A stretch of DNA of 64,000 nucleotides, taken from positions 1 to 64,000 of the forward strand of contig CALCEB010000025.1 of the NCBI GenBank assembly GCA_937900045.1. The letters are read 5' to 3'. The translations under genes were made by a program, and so were the position numbers. Below, in pieces: positions 8,444 through 18,309 of the stretch (positions are counted from its first letter, which is position 1; each line of letters begins with the position of its first letter). Under the pieces are notes generated by a model. It was not told the origin of the DNA, did no database searches, and worked only from the letters and a program-made list of their open reading frames with translations. The DNA is from an uncultured Acidobacteriota bacterium (lineage in GTDB: Bacteria; Acidobacteriota; Terriglobia; UBA7540).

Positions 8444-9229
8444 TTAGGACCGCGCGGCTAAAATCTTGCCGGAGTTCTTGCCGATCTGAAGCGGCCGGTA
8501 AGGGGCCGGTTCCACTTCGTACAGCGAGAACCCAAACCCCTTCAGGAAGCCCGCGATCTCGAAAGGATCGACGCCGAAAAGGGCTGCGTGGATATCCATA
8601 ATTAAGGTGATCTGCGGATTGGCCCGCAGGGTACTCTCGGCTCCCTTGAGAACCTCTAGCTCGGCCCCTTCGACGTCGATCTTGATGACGTCCACGCGCT
8701 GCTGGTCAGTTTCGGCCAGTACGGAATCCAACGCCCTCTTCTTGACTGTGACAACCTCTCCGCTGCCATGAGGTTGGGAAGAAAGAAGCGAGTGCCATCC
8801 GCTCTTCGCACCCAGATAGAGTTGAGCGTCCTCGTCACGGTCGCCCAGAGCCATTTCAAACACCGTGACATTGTTGTATTGGTTTAACTCAACACTTTTC
8901 CGTATCCAATGAACATTTTGCGCTTCCGGCTCAAAGCAGAGAACCCGCCCAGATGTACCTACGGCCCGAGCGGCCAGCAAGGAAAAGTCTCCCTTGTTAC
9001 CTCCAACATCGACGAAGGTCATCCCGGACTTCAGTAGCGAAGTAATCGCCTTCGTTTCCTCAATCTCGAAGAGTCCCAAAGCTCTTGCAAGCATCATTGA
9101 AGACTCTTTAACGTTCAGGTAAATTCTGCCACCGCCAAATCTGTATGCAACGTAACGATCAGGCATGAACGGCGCAATCACGCGGTGGCCGCTTACTAGC
9201 GCGGATTTTGTCCATTGGATCAAACCCAT
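8444..9229 (-). CDS. FkbM family methyltransferase
   Basis: SAM-dependent O-methyltransferase of 261 residues, probably methylating a sugar hydroxyl of the polymer. Motif I reads MTFVDVGGNKGDFSLLAARA (about residues 70-89), followed by VLCFEPEAQNVHWIRKSVEL and the family hallmark VDVIKIDVEGAELEVLKGAE (about residues 180-199). It lies between the polymerase and the epimerase. A GGAGG about 13 bases before the ATG may serve as ribosome site. About 210 bases between this gene and the epimerase hold nothing recognisable. Confidence 0.9.
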   Translation of the reverse strand: MGLIQWTKSALVSGHRVIAPFMPDRYVAYRFGGGRIYLNVKESSMMLARALGLFEIEETKAITSLLKSGMTFVDVGGNKGDFSLLAARAVGTSGRVLCFEPEAQNVHWIRKSVELNQYNNVTVFEMALGDRDEDAQLYLGAKSGWHSLLSSQPHGSGEVVTVKKRALDSVLAETDQQRVDVIKIDVEGAELEVLKGAESTLRANPQITLIMDIHAALFGVDPFEIAGFLKGFGFSLYEVEPAPYRPLQIGKNSGKILAARS

Positions 9230-9365
9230 TCTAAAAAGTATGCCTCCTTCTCGTGCTTACCTGCAGCCGCCCCGTGGCTCTGCCAGCCAAACCGTGCAAG
9301 GGTCTGTGGCGATTAACTACCGGGGTGGCCCGCCAGGTGTTTGCAATTCCTTCCTCGCTGTCTGT

Positions 9366-10904
9366 TTACCGGCTGGACCTTGCCAGATCGCCGCTTGGTT
9401 CACAAGAGAACGCGGGGGGAACACTAGACTGGCGCGACTCGTCCCCCTTGAGGCGAACCAGGCACTCACTGAAGACCATCATCCCAATGAGCAGAGCAAA
9501 TTGGGCTCGCACCCGGCCCGCGAACGAGCCAGCCACCATGCCATTCATCAGTATGTTCAGAAAGATTGCAATCGAGCCCGCGGCAATCTGCGAGTATCCC
9601 GGCAAGTCGCATGGGTCCCTGAAGGCCTTCCAAAGGTTTCTGCCGATGTATAGAAGGATAAGCATTATCAGAGCCAATCCAACGACTCCATTGTTATAGA
9701 GCGCCTCCAAAAACCCGTTATGAGCGTTTGATGCGGCAAACGGTATATCTACAAGCTGATTAGCCATGAACTGCGACGCTACAAAGCCATGCCCCAGAAT
9801 TGGCCGTTGAAAGATTCCGGAGATGGCCACCTGCCAAAGGGGCGTTCTGCCCGTGAAGGTTGATGCTTCGCCGGATTGCAGGTACCCTTGCAGATAGGTC
9901 CCGAGCGGGGTAAACAAATATAAGGGCAAACCCACTAGAACAAACCCCAAGAGCAAACCCATCGCCGGCCGGTATTTCCTTTGCAGAAGGTAGAACGCGA
10001 CACCGCAGAACACTGCCGAGGCGATGCCCGTTTTCCCGCCGGACATCACCATGGTGGCGATGCCGACTCCTCCCAGCACTATCGGCCACTTCCGTCCGCT
10101 TTCGGAATAAAGCGCGAGCACGAGAAGGATCAAGATTCCAGAGAGCGCGGATTGTTCGTCAGGGGCGAGCAATCCACCCAGGCGGCCGCCTTCGCCAAAG
10201 GCCTGCGCCGGATTCAGGAACGATTGGATGGTTGGAACTATTGCCAGGAAGGCAAAGGCCCAAAGCGTAACCCGCAAAAAAGTACGCAGATCGCCATAGT
10301 CCTCCATTTGACTGGAAAGGAGCTGAATCACCAACGCCACCAACCCTAACTTAAACGCCCAGGCCAATGAAAACGCAAGGTTGGGAGAGAGAATCGTGGA
10401 CGCTGCACAAAGGATGACATAGAGCGTCAGCCAACCATAACGGCCGGAGACGATACTCCCAAGATATCCCGGGCTTCCCAACGTTGCGATACTCAGCGCC
10501 ACCAGGATCAGTATCCAGAAAACAGCCTCTTCGTATGCGGCCGGCGCAAAGTTCCCCGCGACGGTTGCTTCGGGCGACGTGAAACGAACAAAGAACTCCT
10601 GGGAGCAAAGCAAGAACCACCATAAGACCAGCCCGATTCGCCAAGTGGAGGCGGCACGGGTGCTGCTTGACCCCAACTCAATCAAGAGCACTGAAAATAG
10701 CAGGATCCCCACTCCCAACAGAGGTAGAACATCCCAGCCGAAGAAGTTATCCGGAAGAAAATCAAACAGGAATGCTGTGATCAGCGCCAGCGCGCCGACC
10801 GCCGCCAGGACCCACCACGCGGAAAGGTTCCCGAGGTGGAAGCCACCCTCGGGTTGAACCCGTGCCGCCCCTAGCCCTCGATATGTGCCATCCAAGGTTT
10901 TCAT
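9366..10904 (-). CDS. O-antigen polymerase/ligase family membrane protein (Wzy/WaaL-like)
   Basis: A polytopic protein of 512 residues with about a dozen hydrophobic segments. The Wzy_C-type region is visible: GGKTGIASAVFCGVAFYLL, then a large periplasmic loop with TFTGRTPLWQVAISGI, GHGFVASQF and SNAHNGFLEALYNNGVVGL. The FTGRT..W and HN..L elements are the usual marks of the O-antigen ligase superfamily. In a locus with a Wzx-like flippase and Wzz/Wza partners the simplest role is periplasmic polymerisation of lipid-linked repeat units. Ligase activity cannot be excluded. Confidence 0.87.
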   Translation of the reverse strand: MKTLDGTYRGLGAARVQPEGGFHLGNLSAWWVLAAVGALALITAFLFDFLPDNFFGWDVLPLLGVGILLFSVLLIELGSSSTRAASTWRIGLVLWWFLLCSQEFFVRFTSPEATVAGNFAPAAYEEAVFWILILVALSIATLGSPGYLGSIVSGRYGWLTLYVILCAASTILSPNLAFSLAWAFKLGLVALVIQLLSSQMEDYGDLRTFLRVTLWAFAFLAIVPTIQSFLNPAQAFGEGGRLGGLLAPDEQSALSGILILLVLALYSESGRKWPIVLGGVGIATMVMSGGKTGIASAVFCGVAFYLLQRKYRPAMGLLLGFVLVGLPLYLFTPLGTYLQGYLQSGEASTFTGRTPLWQVAISGIFQRPILGHGFVASQFMANQLVDIPFAASNAHNGFLEALYNNGVVGLALIMLILLYIGRNLWKAFRDPCDLPGYSQIAAGSIAIFLNILMNGMVAGSFAGRVRAQFALLIGMMVFSECLVRLKGDESRQSSVPPAFSCEPSGDLARSSR

Positions 10905-11137
10905 AGTTGCCGCCTGGACCCATCACGAGCGATCACGCAACTCCACTCATCTCTTTCGCTAACTATCGTCAAATTTGCGCCACTGCACGAGGCGACTGTT
11001 CTCAAGGGCTGAAGCTGAGTCCTTCTTTCGAAACTTTGAGTTCACCTTGGCAGCCGGCTTCCGCGTTATTCTTCCCGAGGGCGCCGGGGACTGGCGCTTC
11101 CCAGCACAATCCAGGCCCGGTCCGCGAGACGGTAGAG

Positions 11138-11944
11138 TCAGGATCTGAATTGAAGACTATCCAAGGGGACTCTTTCTTCTCTAACAACGCCGCCCTCAGT
11201 ATAGCCGAGCCTCTCCATCACCTTGCCCGCATATTGCGTGATCAGACGCAATTGATCTTCGGAAAGAGCTTGCCGCCATCCACCCACCGCTCCACTGCGC
11301 ACAAACCGGCCGCGCTTCGAGGCTTTTTGGGGATTGCGTTTCTCCTTCTCCTTCATGCGGTCGAGCGAATTGTTTTCGATTGCTGCCTCAATCTTTCCAT
11401 GTTCGGGCGTCACGCCGTAGAACTCAAGGATTTTGCAAAGCGTTTCCGCGGTGTTTCGCCGTAAGTCTTCAAACCGCACCAGCAACAGATCACCCTGGTT
11501 AGACAGGGGCGAGTCCATCCAACTCAACGCATGATTCTGCCAGGAGCCAAATGGATTCACCTTGCCCTCCAAGAACCTTGGCAGATACTCTTCCAATCCG
11601 CCTTCGGCCCATCCGAGCGCCTGTTGATAAGCGTATTCGGACATGACAACGTCTCGCAGGTCACGAACCAGGAAAACGGCCTTGCGGCAATCGCTCCGGT
11701 AAGGCTGATGGGTCTTAATCAAACGGCCCGGTCCGGGAAGCAGGGCCGGAGCCTCGGAGTGTCTTCCGACGTCGGGAATCACCTCATCGACCTTTCCAAA
11801 TTCGGAAGACCGTCCAGCTAAAATCTCCATCAACAGAAAACGCAGCCACGTGCTGCCCGATCGTGGATAGGAAGCCACCCAAGCGTCACCTGGCCGAAGC
11901 CCCCGGTGACGATACCAGACCAGGGGCTCGCGCAGTCGGGTCAT
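11138..11944 (-). CDS. Sulfotransferase domain protein (PAPS-dependent), second copy
   Basis: A classical Sulfotransfer_1-type enzyme. From the ATG at 11944 it has about 268 residues. The 5'-PSB loop is VASYPRSGSTWLRFLLMEIL near the N-terminus and the 3'-phosphate site is VFLVRDLRDVVMSEYAYQ. A late KRGRFVRSGAVGGWRQALS stretch corresponds to the conserved RKGxxGDWK-like region. The ORF could start at a TTG at 12079, which would overlap the upstream gene by 46 bp. It differs clearly from the sulfotransferase at 194-1237, so two different sulfation steps are likely. About 230 bases separate it from the polymerase gene downstream. Confidence 0.85.
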   Translation of the reverse strand: MTRLREPLVWYRHRGLRPGDAWVASYPRSGSTWLRFLLMEILAGRSSEFGKVDEVIPDVGRHSEAPALLPGPGRLIKTHQPYRSDCRKAVFLVRDLRDVVMSEYAYQQALGWAEGGLEEYLPRFLEGKVNPFGSWQNHALSWMDSPLSNQGDLLLVRFEDLRRNTAETLCKILEFYGVTPEHGKIEAAIENNSLDRMKEKEKRNPQKASKRGRFVRSGAVGGWRQALSEDQLRLITQYAGKVMERLGYTEGGVVREERVPLDSLQFRS

Positions 11945-12033
11945 GGAAATCTGGTGGCGGTATTTCCGTATCGTTTCGACCACTGGGTCCCGCAAAGGCG
12001 CGTTCCTTCTGCCAAGACTACGAATTGCTCCGG

Positions 12034-13644
12034 TTACGGGCACGCATTGAATTTGAATGAAGCCACCCGGGTACTCCAATTATTGGTGCCGGTAGAATTC
12101 AGGAATTCACTCGTGAACCAAAACGTGCAGTCATCCGAAGGGTCAATGGCCATGCTGCTGTAGTCGCCCCACCGGAAATCCGGAGAAACTTCTGTGCCAC
12201 TACCCTTGACAACTCCAACTTCATTCTCCAGCGTTCCCAGTGGGTCGGTGGCGAGGCGTCCCGTAAACCGCATTTGCAGATTAATGTTCGTACTTGAAAC
12301 ACTGTAACCGATGGCGATATCGCCGGCCTGGTCCATCGCCGCGCTCCCCAGCCACCGGGAATTCACGTCCGGCGAGAACGTACCCTGCTGGTATACGATC
12401 GGGCTGCCGCCGGGATTGCGAATCTCATACCACCGAATTCCAGCCCACGCCTGCGTTGGAGGATTAATGGTGTGAGTTACGACTAATGATTCGTAATCGC
12501 CGAAATTGCGATAAGCCAACCGGTACATGAGACGGTCGCCAATCGAATCCAGCACTTGAGTGGTTCCCACTTGAGGAATACAGACATAACCGGTCTTGCT
12601 ACACGCATCCGTGAACGCCGCCACAGGGATGTTAGTTGGCCCCGTCAATGTGGAGTTCAAGGGATTCTGAAAATCTACATAAAATTCCCACAGGTCAAGG
12701 GAGTTGTTGTCCAGATTCAACAAGTAATTCGGTGAACCGGAAGGGGGTGGCGTATTTCCGTCTACATCCGCCGGCAGAAGGCTCTCATATTGGGTGCTCG
12801 TCTGGAAACATTGGGCCGTGGCGATTTGGCCGGACAACATGGCATTACGGTCAAAGGCGCACACCAGGGAACCGAGAAAATCATTTCCATTGGCAGGCGA
12901 CAACAGATTCGCCGTCTCGTAATAGGCGTCTGGCCACACTCCAAGTTTCGGATAATCGGGGAATTGATTGGTTGAAATCTGAAAGGAATACAGATACCAG
13001 CCTTGGGTGGCGTCTGAGGTCTTGGAGACTGCTATACACTGGAAATAAGGGCCGGTATTGGAGGCCCCGACGCGATGAGTAATAATCCAGCGTCCTGCCG
13101 CCTTATCGTATTGGGCGATACCATCACCGGTATTTTGCGTTCCGCAGGCTCCCGAAAGGCCTTTGAACAATGAAACCGCGTTCTCAGGCCCGTAGACCCG
13201 CGCCCCAGTCTGCTTGTTGTACACTGCGAAGCGGGCATTCACCCACTCGACATATTGCGTGGCGCCCACCGCGCCATTCGGGTCAGGCGCGGGAAAAGGT
13301 TCTCCCGCCCCCGTCGAGTTGATGCCCTCAAAGTTCAAACCAATGGTCACAGGCAACCGGGCGCCCTGAAAATTTTGAACGAACACGTCCGGCTGCCCCA
13401 AACCTTGGGGCGTCCGGCTTGATCCCACAGGATTACCTCGAAGGATATCCGGAGATCCATTATTCAAATTCGAAAGCGGGGTCTTCGCCCTGCTTAAAGG
13501 CGGGATTTCCGTGTGGCGGACTTCGTGAATCACAATGGGATTACGGAGTATCGCACTCGATTGCCCGAACACCGGCAGCGCCGCCAAAACAGCCGCCGCC
13601 AGGAAAATCTGAATAAAGGAATAAAGATGAATTTTTCGAATCAT
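12034..13644 (-). CDS. Secreted protein of unknown function
   Basis: About 536 residues from the ATG at 13644, which has a good GAGGAGAGG site. It begins with a signal peptide (HLYSFIQIFLAAAVLAALPVFGQ). The rest resembles a beta-rich extracellular domain with conserved-looking acidic turns (PAPDPNGAVGATQYVEWVNA, GDGIAQYDKAAGRWI, SMAIDPSDDCTFWFTSEF) and several cysteines. I do not recognise the family; similar wording is seen in large acidobacterial secreted proteins. A palindromic element (13658-13767) sits in its leader. Its place inside the polysaccharide locus suggests a cell-surface role, but no function can be given. Confidence 0.75.
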   Translation of the reverse strand: MIRKIHLYSFIQIFLAAAVLAALPVFGQSSAILRNPIVIHEVRHTEIPPLSRAKTPLSNLNNGSPDILRGNPVGSSRTPQGLGQPDVFVQNFQGARLPVTIGLNFEGINSTGAGEPFPAPDPNGAVGATQYVEWVNARFAVYNKQTGARVYGPENAVSLFKGLSGACGTQNTGDGIAQYDKAAGRWIITHRVGASNTGPYFQCIAVSKTSDATQGWYLYSFQISTNQFPDYPKLGVWPDAYYETANLLSPANGNDFLGSLVCAFDRNAMLSGQIATAQCFQTSTQYESLLPADVDGNTPPPSGSPNYLLNLDNNSLDLWEFYVDFQNPLNSTLTGPTNIPVAAFTDACSKTGYVCIPQVGTTQVLDSIGDRLMYRLAYRNFGDYESLVVTHTINPPTQAWAGIRWYEIRNPGGSPIVYQQGTFSPDVNSRWLGSAAMDQAGDIAIGYSVSSTNINLQMRFTGRLATDPLGTLENEVGVVKGSGTEVSPDFRWGDYSSMAIDPSDDCTFWFTSEFLNSTGTNNWSTRVASFKFNACP

Positions 13645-13657
13645 ACCCCTCTCCTCG

Positions 13658-13767
13658 GGTAGTGACTCAGTTTGCTGTAGCGGCGCTCTATGAGCGCCGG
13701 AAACCGTTGAGGATACAAGTTCGGCGCTCATAGAGCGCCGCTACAGCAAAGAAATTGAGTCACTACC
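13658..13767. repeat. Palindromic element, GGTAGTGACTCAGTTTG arms (copy 1)
   Basis: Arms GGTAGTGACTCAGTTTGCTG and the inverse CAAAGAAATTGAGTCACTACC enclose TAGCGGCGCTCTATGAGCGC and its complement, so nearly the whole 110 bp can fold into one hairpin. Related copies lie at 24577-24701, 28075-28122, 41993-42024 and 44382-44620. It stands 14 bp upstream of the start of the secreted protein gene. Confidence 0.8.
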
Positions 13768-13901
13768 TCTCCCCGGTACGAATTGACATCAAGCTCAGGA
13801 GCATCAATCCTTTGAGCCTTCGTGCCCGCTTCCTATGATCCTTATTAGTCGTTCACTTCTCTCGCTCGGAGCCAGCCGGACAGCAGGGCGACGGACGGAA
13901 A

Positions 13902-15290
13902 CTAACTCGCTGGACTCAACCGCGAAGCACCTTTTGACTTGCGGCCCAGCAGCCACAACACCATCACAAATGAAACCGCATCGGAGATGTTCATGCCCCA
14001 GATGCCGCCGCTCAGCCCAAATTTCCAGGCGGCAGGAATCCCAATCAGCAGCGAAATCACCGCGGCAACGGCGAAAGCCCAAAACAAGGACTGCGGCGAT
14101 TCCATGCCCCGCAAGACAATGGAGGGGCCGCTGGCGGCGCTCCAGAACAAGGACCCCAGCGCCACGATGGGCAGCAGGCCCATGATGCCGAGATACCGCG
14201 TTCCGTAGAAAAGCTCGAATACCGGCTTCTTGAACAAGATGACCACCGCCCAATATCCCGCCGTCATACCTACTGAAACCAATGTCAATTTGACACTCAG
14301 CCCACGGCTACGGCGGGTTCCATGACGGCTCTGGACCCGCGCTGCATGGGGTATAAACAGCATGGAAAGCGCCGCTAACACCTGATTCACCGGCGAGGCA
14401 AGGTTCATGAGCGCCTTTAATTGCCCGGCGCTTGCCATTCCCGCCACCGCGCTGAGCAAGGGATAATAAAAGTAAGCTGGAAGCCAGGAGGCGATAGATG
14501 CAGCAAGCGCCCACCGGCCATACTCCCAATGGCGCCGCCAAGCTTCGCGCCAGGCCGGTCCGGCCAGGCCAGGCGGCAGCGCCCGGGCCAGTTGCCGGAA
14601 TAGGATCACACTGGTGAACGCCGCGGCCACGCCCATCAGCAGAAAGGCCATGAAGGGTGTGATCAGGCCGCGGGCGTGTCCGGCAAAAAGGCCGGCCAAA
14701 ACCAACGCAAAATAGGTCAAGGATCCTGCCGCAGCGCGAGCCGGCGAAAGCTCAAAGTAAAAACTCCGCCGCGCCATCCAGAACAGCAAGATGCAGGGCG
14801 CCGCAAAGGTCAATCCTGCCAAAGCCCCCGCCAGTCCGTCAGTGTTTCCGAAAGAACTGGCAAGCACGCTGCTCAAGCCCAGCGTCAGAACGATCAGCAA
14901 AGTCATAGCCAGGTGAATCCTCACCAGGACCTTGATATAGGCTCGCAGGCAAGGTTCGTAAGCCGATCCTCCGAACACCGCCAGCGGCTCAAGCAACAGA
15001 GCTTGATAGACTCGCGTCAGGAGGATGAAAATCGCAAAGGCCAGGGCATAAGCGCCATAGCCCGAAGGAGCCAGCCAACGCCCCAGCAGGATACTGATGA
15101 CGAAGTTCGATCCGGATATAACCGCTTGATCGGCGACGGTGAAGCCGCCTTTCGCCATCCACGGAGCGAGCCTCCTGAATAACCCCACCGGCGCGCCGGA
15201 GCCAACCCAGTGAGGAAATGCAGAAATATTCCTTTCGAGCCGGGGCTCAGCGGACAATGCAGCGGATTGTTGAAGATCAACTTTGGGCAA
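13902..15290 (-). CDS. Polysaccharide flippase (Wzx/MATE-like)
   Basis: A 462-residue polytopic protein with about 12 to 14 hydrophobic helices and the long N-terminal pattern typical of Wzx/PST flippases (GGFTVADQAVISGSNFVISI, then LGRWLAPSGYGAYALAFAIF). Such proteins move lipid-linked repeat units across the inner membrane. The listed start is TTG at 15290; no ATG occurs until about codon 45, so the true start is uncertain. It sits between the NRPS-like gene and the secreted unknown gene. Paired with the Wzy-like protein it indicates a Wzx/Wzy-dependent pathway. Confidence 0.85.
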   Translation of the reverse strand: MPKVDLQQSAALSAEPRLERNISAFPHWVGSGAPVGLFRRLAPWMAKGGFTVADQAVISGSNFVISILLGRWLAPSGYGAYALAFAIFILLTRVYQALLLEPLAVFGGSAYEPCLRAYIKVLVRIHLAMTLLIVLTLGLSSVLASSFGNTDGLAGALAGLTFAAPCILLFWMARRSFYFELSPARAAAGSLTYFALVLAGLFAGHARGLITPFMAFLLMGVAAAFTSVILFRQLARALPPGLAGPAWREAWRRHWEYGRWALAASIASWLPAYFYYPLLSAVAGMASAGQLKALMNLASPVNQVLAALSMLFIPHAARVQSRHGTRRSRGLSVKLTLVSVGMTAGYWAVVILFKKPVFELFYGTRYLGIMGLLPIVALGSLFWSAASGPSIVLRGMESPQSLFWAFAVAAVISLLIGIPAAWKFGLSGGIWGMNISDAVSFVMVLWLLGRKSKGASRLSPAS

Positions 15291-15555
15291 GTCTATTAAA
15301 TCCTAACCCGGCTTAGCCGGAACCAAAACGGGTGTGACCGCTCACAACGACTGGCTGCGGTCATTTCCGCCCAGCTTGTTCCCGCGAAAACAGAAGCGGG
15401 AATCCACACGCCGCCTGAAAACTCTTCCAGGGCTGTCGTGCTGTGCGAAGCGAAGAATCTCTGCCCTTTTTATTTCAATGATGCAAACCGATGCTTCGCT
15501 CAGCATCAAAGGACGCCTTTTTTCAGCAACTTGTTGGGAAGCACGCAAAATCCTG

Positions 15556-18309
15556 CTATTCCGGAACCAGGCTCGAGTTCACTCTTTCCTGGCCTGCAAA
15601 TATTTCTTCCTGCTTCACTGCCACGGCAGAACCCACTGACCGTTTCTCTCGCCCTGCCAAAGCTCGATCCAGGCATTCGCGGATCTGCTCTGCTAAATGC
15701 CGCACCAACGGCTCCCGCGTGATGCTTCCATGATCGCCGGGAATCTCATGAACCTCGACTCCACCTGTGACCCATTGGCTCCAAACCTTGGCGGAGTCCT
15801 GAGAACTGCGCAAGGACTCCTTACTCGGTCTGAAAAGGACCACTTCACCCCTATAGGGCCGCAATTGGTAGTCGCGCTCCGCCTTGGCGCAGGAATACCA
15901 TGAATTCTTCAGAATCTGTGGAAAGGTAGCGGCGGCAATCCAATGCTTCACACGCCCCCGGATCTTCCGGTAGAAAAACGAGACCCAATCGCGGGGTGAA
16001 AGGCTGAGCAATTTCAGCAGAAGCGAGGTGTTGGATTTTTCTTTTTCCGGAAAAGTATCAAGCAACGCCAGCAGTCCAACCTCTTGGCCCGCCTGCCGCA
16101 ACCGCCTCGCCATTTCCAGACAGACATATCCACCAAACGAATATCCGCCAAAGTAATAGGGGCCTTCCGGCTGTACGCTTCGCATTTCTTTCACGTAATG
16201 CTCAGCCATGTCCTCCACCCGGACGTGGCAAGGGTGAACACCATCAAGGCCTTGGGCTTGCAGTCCATACACCGGTTGATCCGGTCCAATATACTTGGCA
16301 AGAGCCTTGAACCGCAGGACCGTACCGGCAAGCCCGTGCACACAGAAGAAGGGCGGCCGCGTCCCCTCCGTTTGAATCGGCACCAGCGACGACCACTTTT
16401 GCGACCAGCCTTGCTGGCGCAATATGCCGCAGACTCCTTCGACGGTAGGGGCTTGGAGCAATGCCGAGGTCGGCAGCGTTTTTCCAAAGCGCCGCTCGAC
16501 CTTATAGATCATCCGCGCGGCCAGTAGCGATGTCCCGCCCAGATCGAAGAAGTTGTCCTGAACCCCGACTCGACTCGTCCCCAAGACCGTTTCCCAAATC
16601 TTTACCATTTGGGATTCGAATGCATCTTTTGGAGAGGACGCCGACCCGGAAGTCACAACCCGTCCCTGCTCGGGCGCCGGCAACGCACGGCGGTCCACCT
16701 TGCCGTTTGGGGTGAGAGGCAAAGACTGAAGCGGTACAAAGGCGGAAGGAACCATGTAATCCGGCAGTTTGGTCTTCAAGTAATCCCGAATTGCTGGAAT
16801 CCCAGGTTGATGGCTCTGGCTGGCGACAAAATATGCGGCCAGATGGCGATGTCCGGGCGTATCTTCACGGGCGATAACCGCAACTTCATCGATTCCTGGA
16901 AAAGCGCTGAGCGCCGATTCAATCTCTCCGAGCTCCACCCGGAAACCTTGTATTTTGATCTGGTCGTCCCGCCGGCCACGGAAAAGAATGTTACCGTCCG
17001 CCGCGAAGCACGCAAGGTCGCCCGTTTTGTAGAGCCGCGCTCCGGGTTCCGTGCTAAAAGGATCAGGGATGAATTTCTCAGCCGTTAGCTCGGGCCGGTT
17101 TAGATATCCTCGCGCCACACCCAATCCACCAATGTGCATTTCCCCGGTAGCCCCCACTGGGACTGGCTCCATCTCTGCGTCGAGGATATAGACCTGGACG
17201 CCTTGAACTGGCTTGCCGACCGGCAATTCGGAAGAAATCTCGCGGCGCGAATCTGCTGAGGGATCGTAGGCCGTGGCAATAACGCTGGCCTCGGTCGGCC
17301 CATAAGTATTGATCCACTCCACGCGCCCGCCCGCGATTCCCTTCCAGGCTGCGTAGGCGCTCGCCGAAGCCTTCTCGCCGCCCACAATTACCAGCCGAAG
17401 AGTATCAGGAAGCGGCTGGCGCAATTCGGAGAGTTGATGCACCCATTCGTGCCAAAATGCCGTTGGCAAATCCACCACCGTAATACATTTCTCCTGGAGC
17501 CATCGCATGAACCCCCGGGCCTGAAGCTCCAGCGTTGGATCGCGTAACACCACGCATCCTCCCGCGCTCCAGGTTGGGAACATCTCCTCAATGGCAATGT
17601 CAAAGCTGATCGAGGAAAACTGCAAGACACGATCTTGCGCATCGAGGTTGTAAAGCCCGGTTGCGGCCAGTTGGTGATTGGCGATGCCGCGATGGGTAAG
17701 CTCGACGCCTCGTGGCGTCCCGGTGGACCCGGAGGTGTAAATGACATACGCCAGATTCTCTGGGGTGATCGCAACCGCGGGATTTTCAGAGCTTTCCGGC
17801 GTCAGATTTCCCAAGTCCGGCGTGAGCATAATCTTGTGGGGGATCCGGTCATTGAGCTCTGGAGCAAGGCCGGGCTGGGTGATGAGGATTCGGACTTTGG
17901 CGTCCCGGCACATGAATTCCAGCCGCTCACGGGGATAGCTTGGATCGAGCGGCAAGCAGGCGCCTCCCGCCTTGAGCGTACCCAGCAGCGCCACCCCCAT
18001 TTCCAATGACCGCTCCATGCAGATGCCGATGGGCTCGTCCGGCTTCACTCCGGCATGGATCAAAAGGTGCGCCAGTTGATTTGCATTCGCATCCAATTCG
18101 CAAAAGTTCATTCGCCGCCCGGACTGCTCAATGGCCGGAGCTTCAGGCGTGCGCTTCGCTTGTTGCTCAACCAAACCATGAACCAATGCGCCTCCAGCGC
18201 GGCCAGCTTGGGTACAACTCCACTCCATCAGCATTGTCGGGTGCTCGGCCCCAGGAAGGGTCTTTCGAATTTCAGAGGGAAATGCCGCATTCGCGTCGTT
18301 TAAGATCAT
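15556..18309 (-). CDS. NRPS-like protein: adenylation, peptidyl carrier, thioesterase
   Basis: A 917-residue single module without a condensation domain. Adenylation domain about residues 45-545: LAYVIYTSGSTGTPRGVEL (A3), ISFDIAIEEMF (A4), INTYGPTEAS (A5), YKTGDLACFAADG (A7), RGRRDDQIKIQGFRVELGEI (A8) and PLTPNGKVDRRAL with the A10 Lys. Carrier domain about 560-635 with DNFFDLGGTSLLAARM (Ser for phosphopantetheine near 594). Type I thioesterase about 650-885 with FFCVHGL, GGYSFGGYV (Ser near 724) and GDHGSI (His near 860). The first 40 residues resemble a C-A linker. It could activate one amino acid and pass it to a polymer hydroxyl or amine. Manual alignment gives pocket residues DIEDIGTVIK, suggestive of a basic amino acid. 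No phosphopantetheinyl transferase is in the window. Confidence 0.92.
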   Translation of the reverse strand: MILNDANAAFPSEIRKTLPGAEHPTMLMEWSCTQAGRAGGALVHGLVEQQAKRTPEAPAIEQSGRRMNFCELDANANQLAHLLIHAGVKPDEPIGICMERSLEMGVALLGTLKAGGACLPLDPSYPRERLEFMCRDAKVRILITQPGLAPELNDRIPHKIMLTPDLGNLTPESSENPAVAITPENLAYVIYTSGSTGTPRGVELTHRGIANHQLAATGLYNLDAQDRVLQFSSISFDIAIEEMFPTWSAGGCVVLRDPTLELQARGFMRWLQEKCITVVDLPTAFWHEWVHQLSELRQPLPDTLRLVIVGGEKASASAYAAWKGIAGGRVEWINTYGPTEASVIATAYDPSADSRREISSELPVGKPVQGVQVYILDAEMEPVPVGATGEMHIGGLGVARGYLNRPELTAEKFIPDPFSTEPGARLYKTGDLACFAADGNILFRGRRDDQIKIQGFRVELGEIESALSAFPGIDEVAVIAREDTPGHRHLAAYFVASQSHQPGIPAIRDYLKTKLPDYMVPSAFVPLQSLPLTPNGKVDRRALPAPEQGRVVTSGSASSPKDAFESQMVKIWETVLGTSRVGVQDNFFDLGGTSLLAARMIYKVERRFGKTLPTSALLQAPTVEGVCGILRQQGWSQKWSSLVPIQTEGTRPPFFCVHGLAGTVLRFKALAKYIGPDQPVYGLQAQGLDGVHPCHVRVEDMAEHYVKEMRSVQPEGPYYFGGYSFGGYVCLEMARRLRQAGQEVGLLALLDTFPEKEKSNTSLLLKLLSLSPRDWVSFFYRKIRGRVKHWIAAATFPQILKNSWYSCAKAERDYQLRPYRGEVVLFRPSKESLRSSQDSAKVWSQWVTGGVEVHEIPGDHGSITREPLVRHLAEQIRECLDRALAGREKRSVGSAVAVKQEEIFAGQERVNSSLVPE

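Noticed and set aside
12034..12079. Overlap of the second sulfotransferase (TTG start) with the secreted protein gene
   Set aside because: The ATG at 11944 keeps the whole sulfotransferase fold and avoids the 46-bp overlap.
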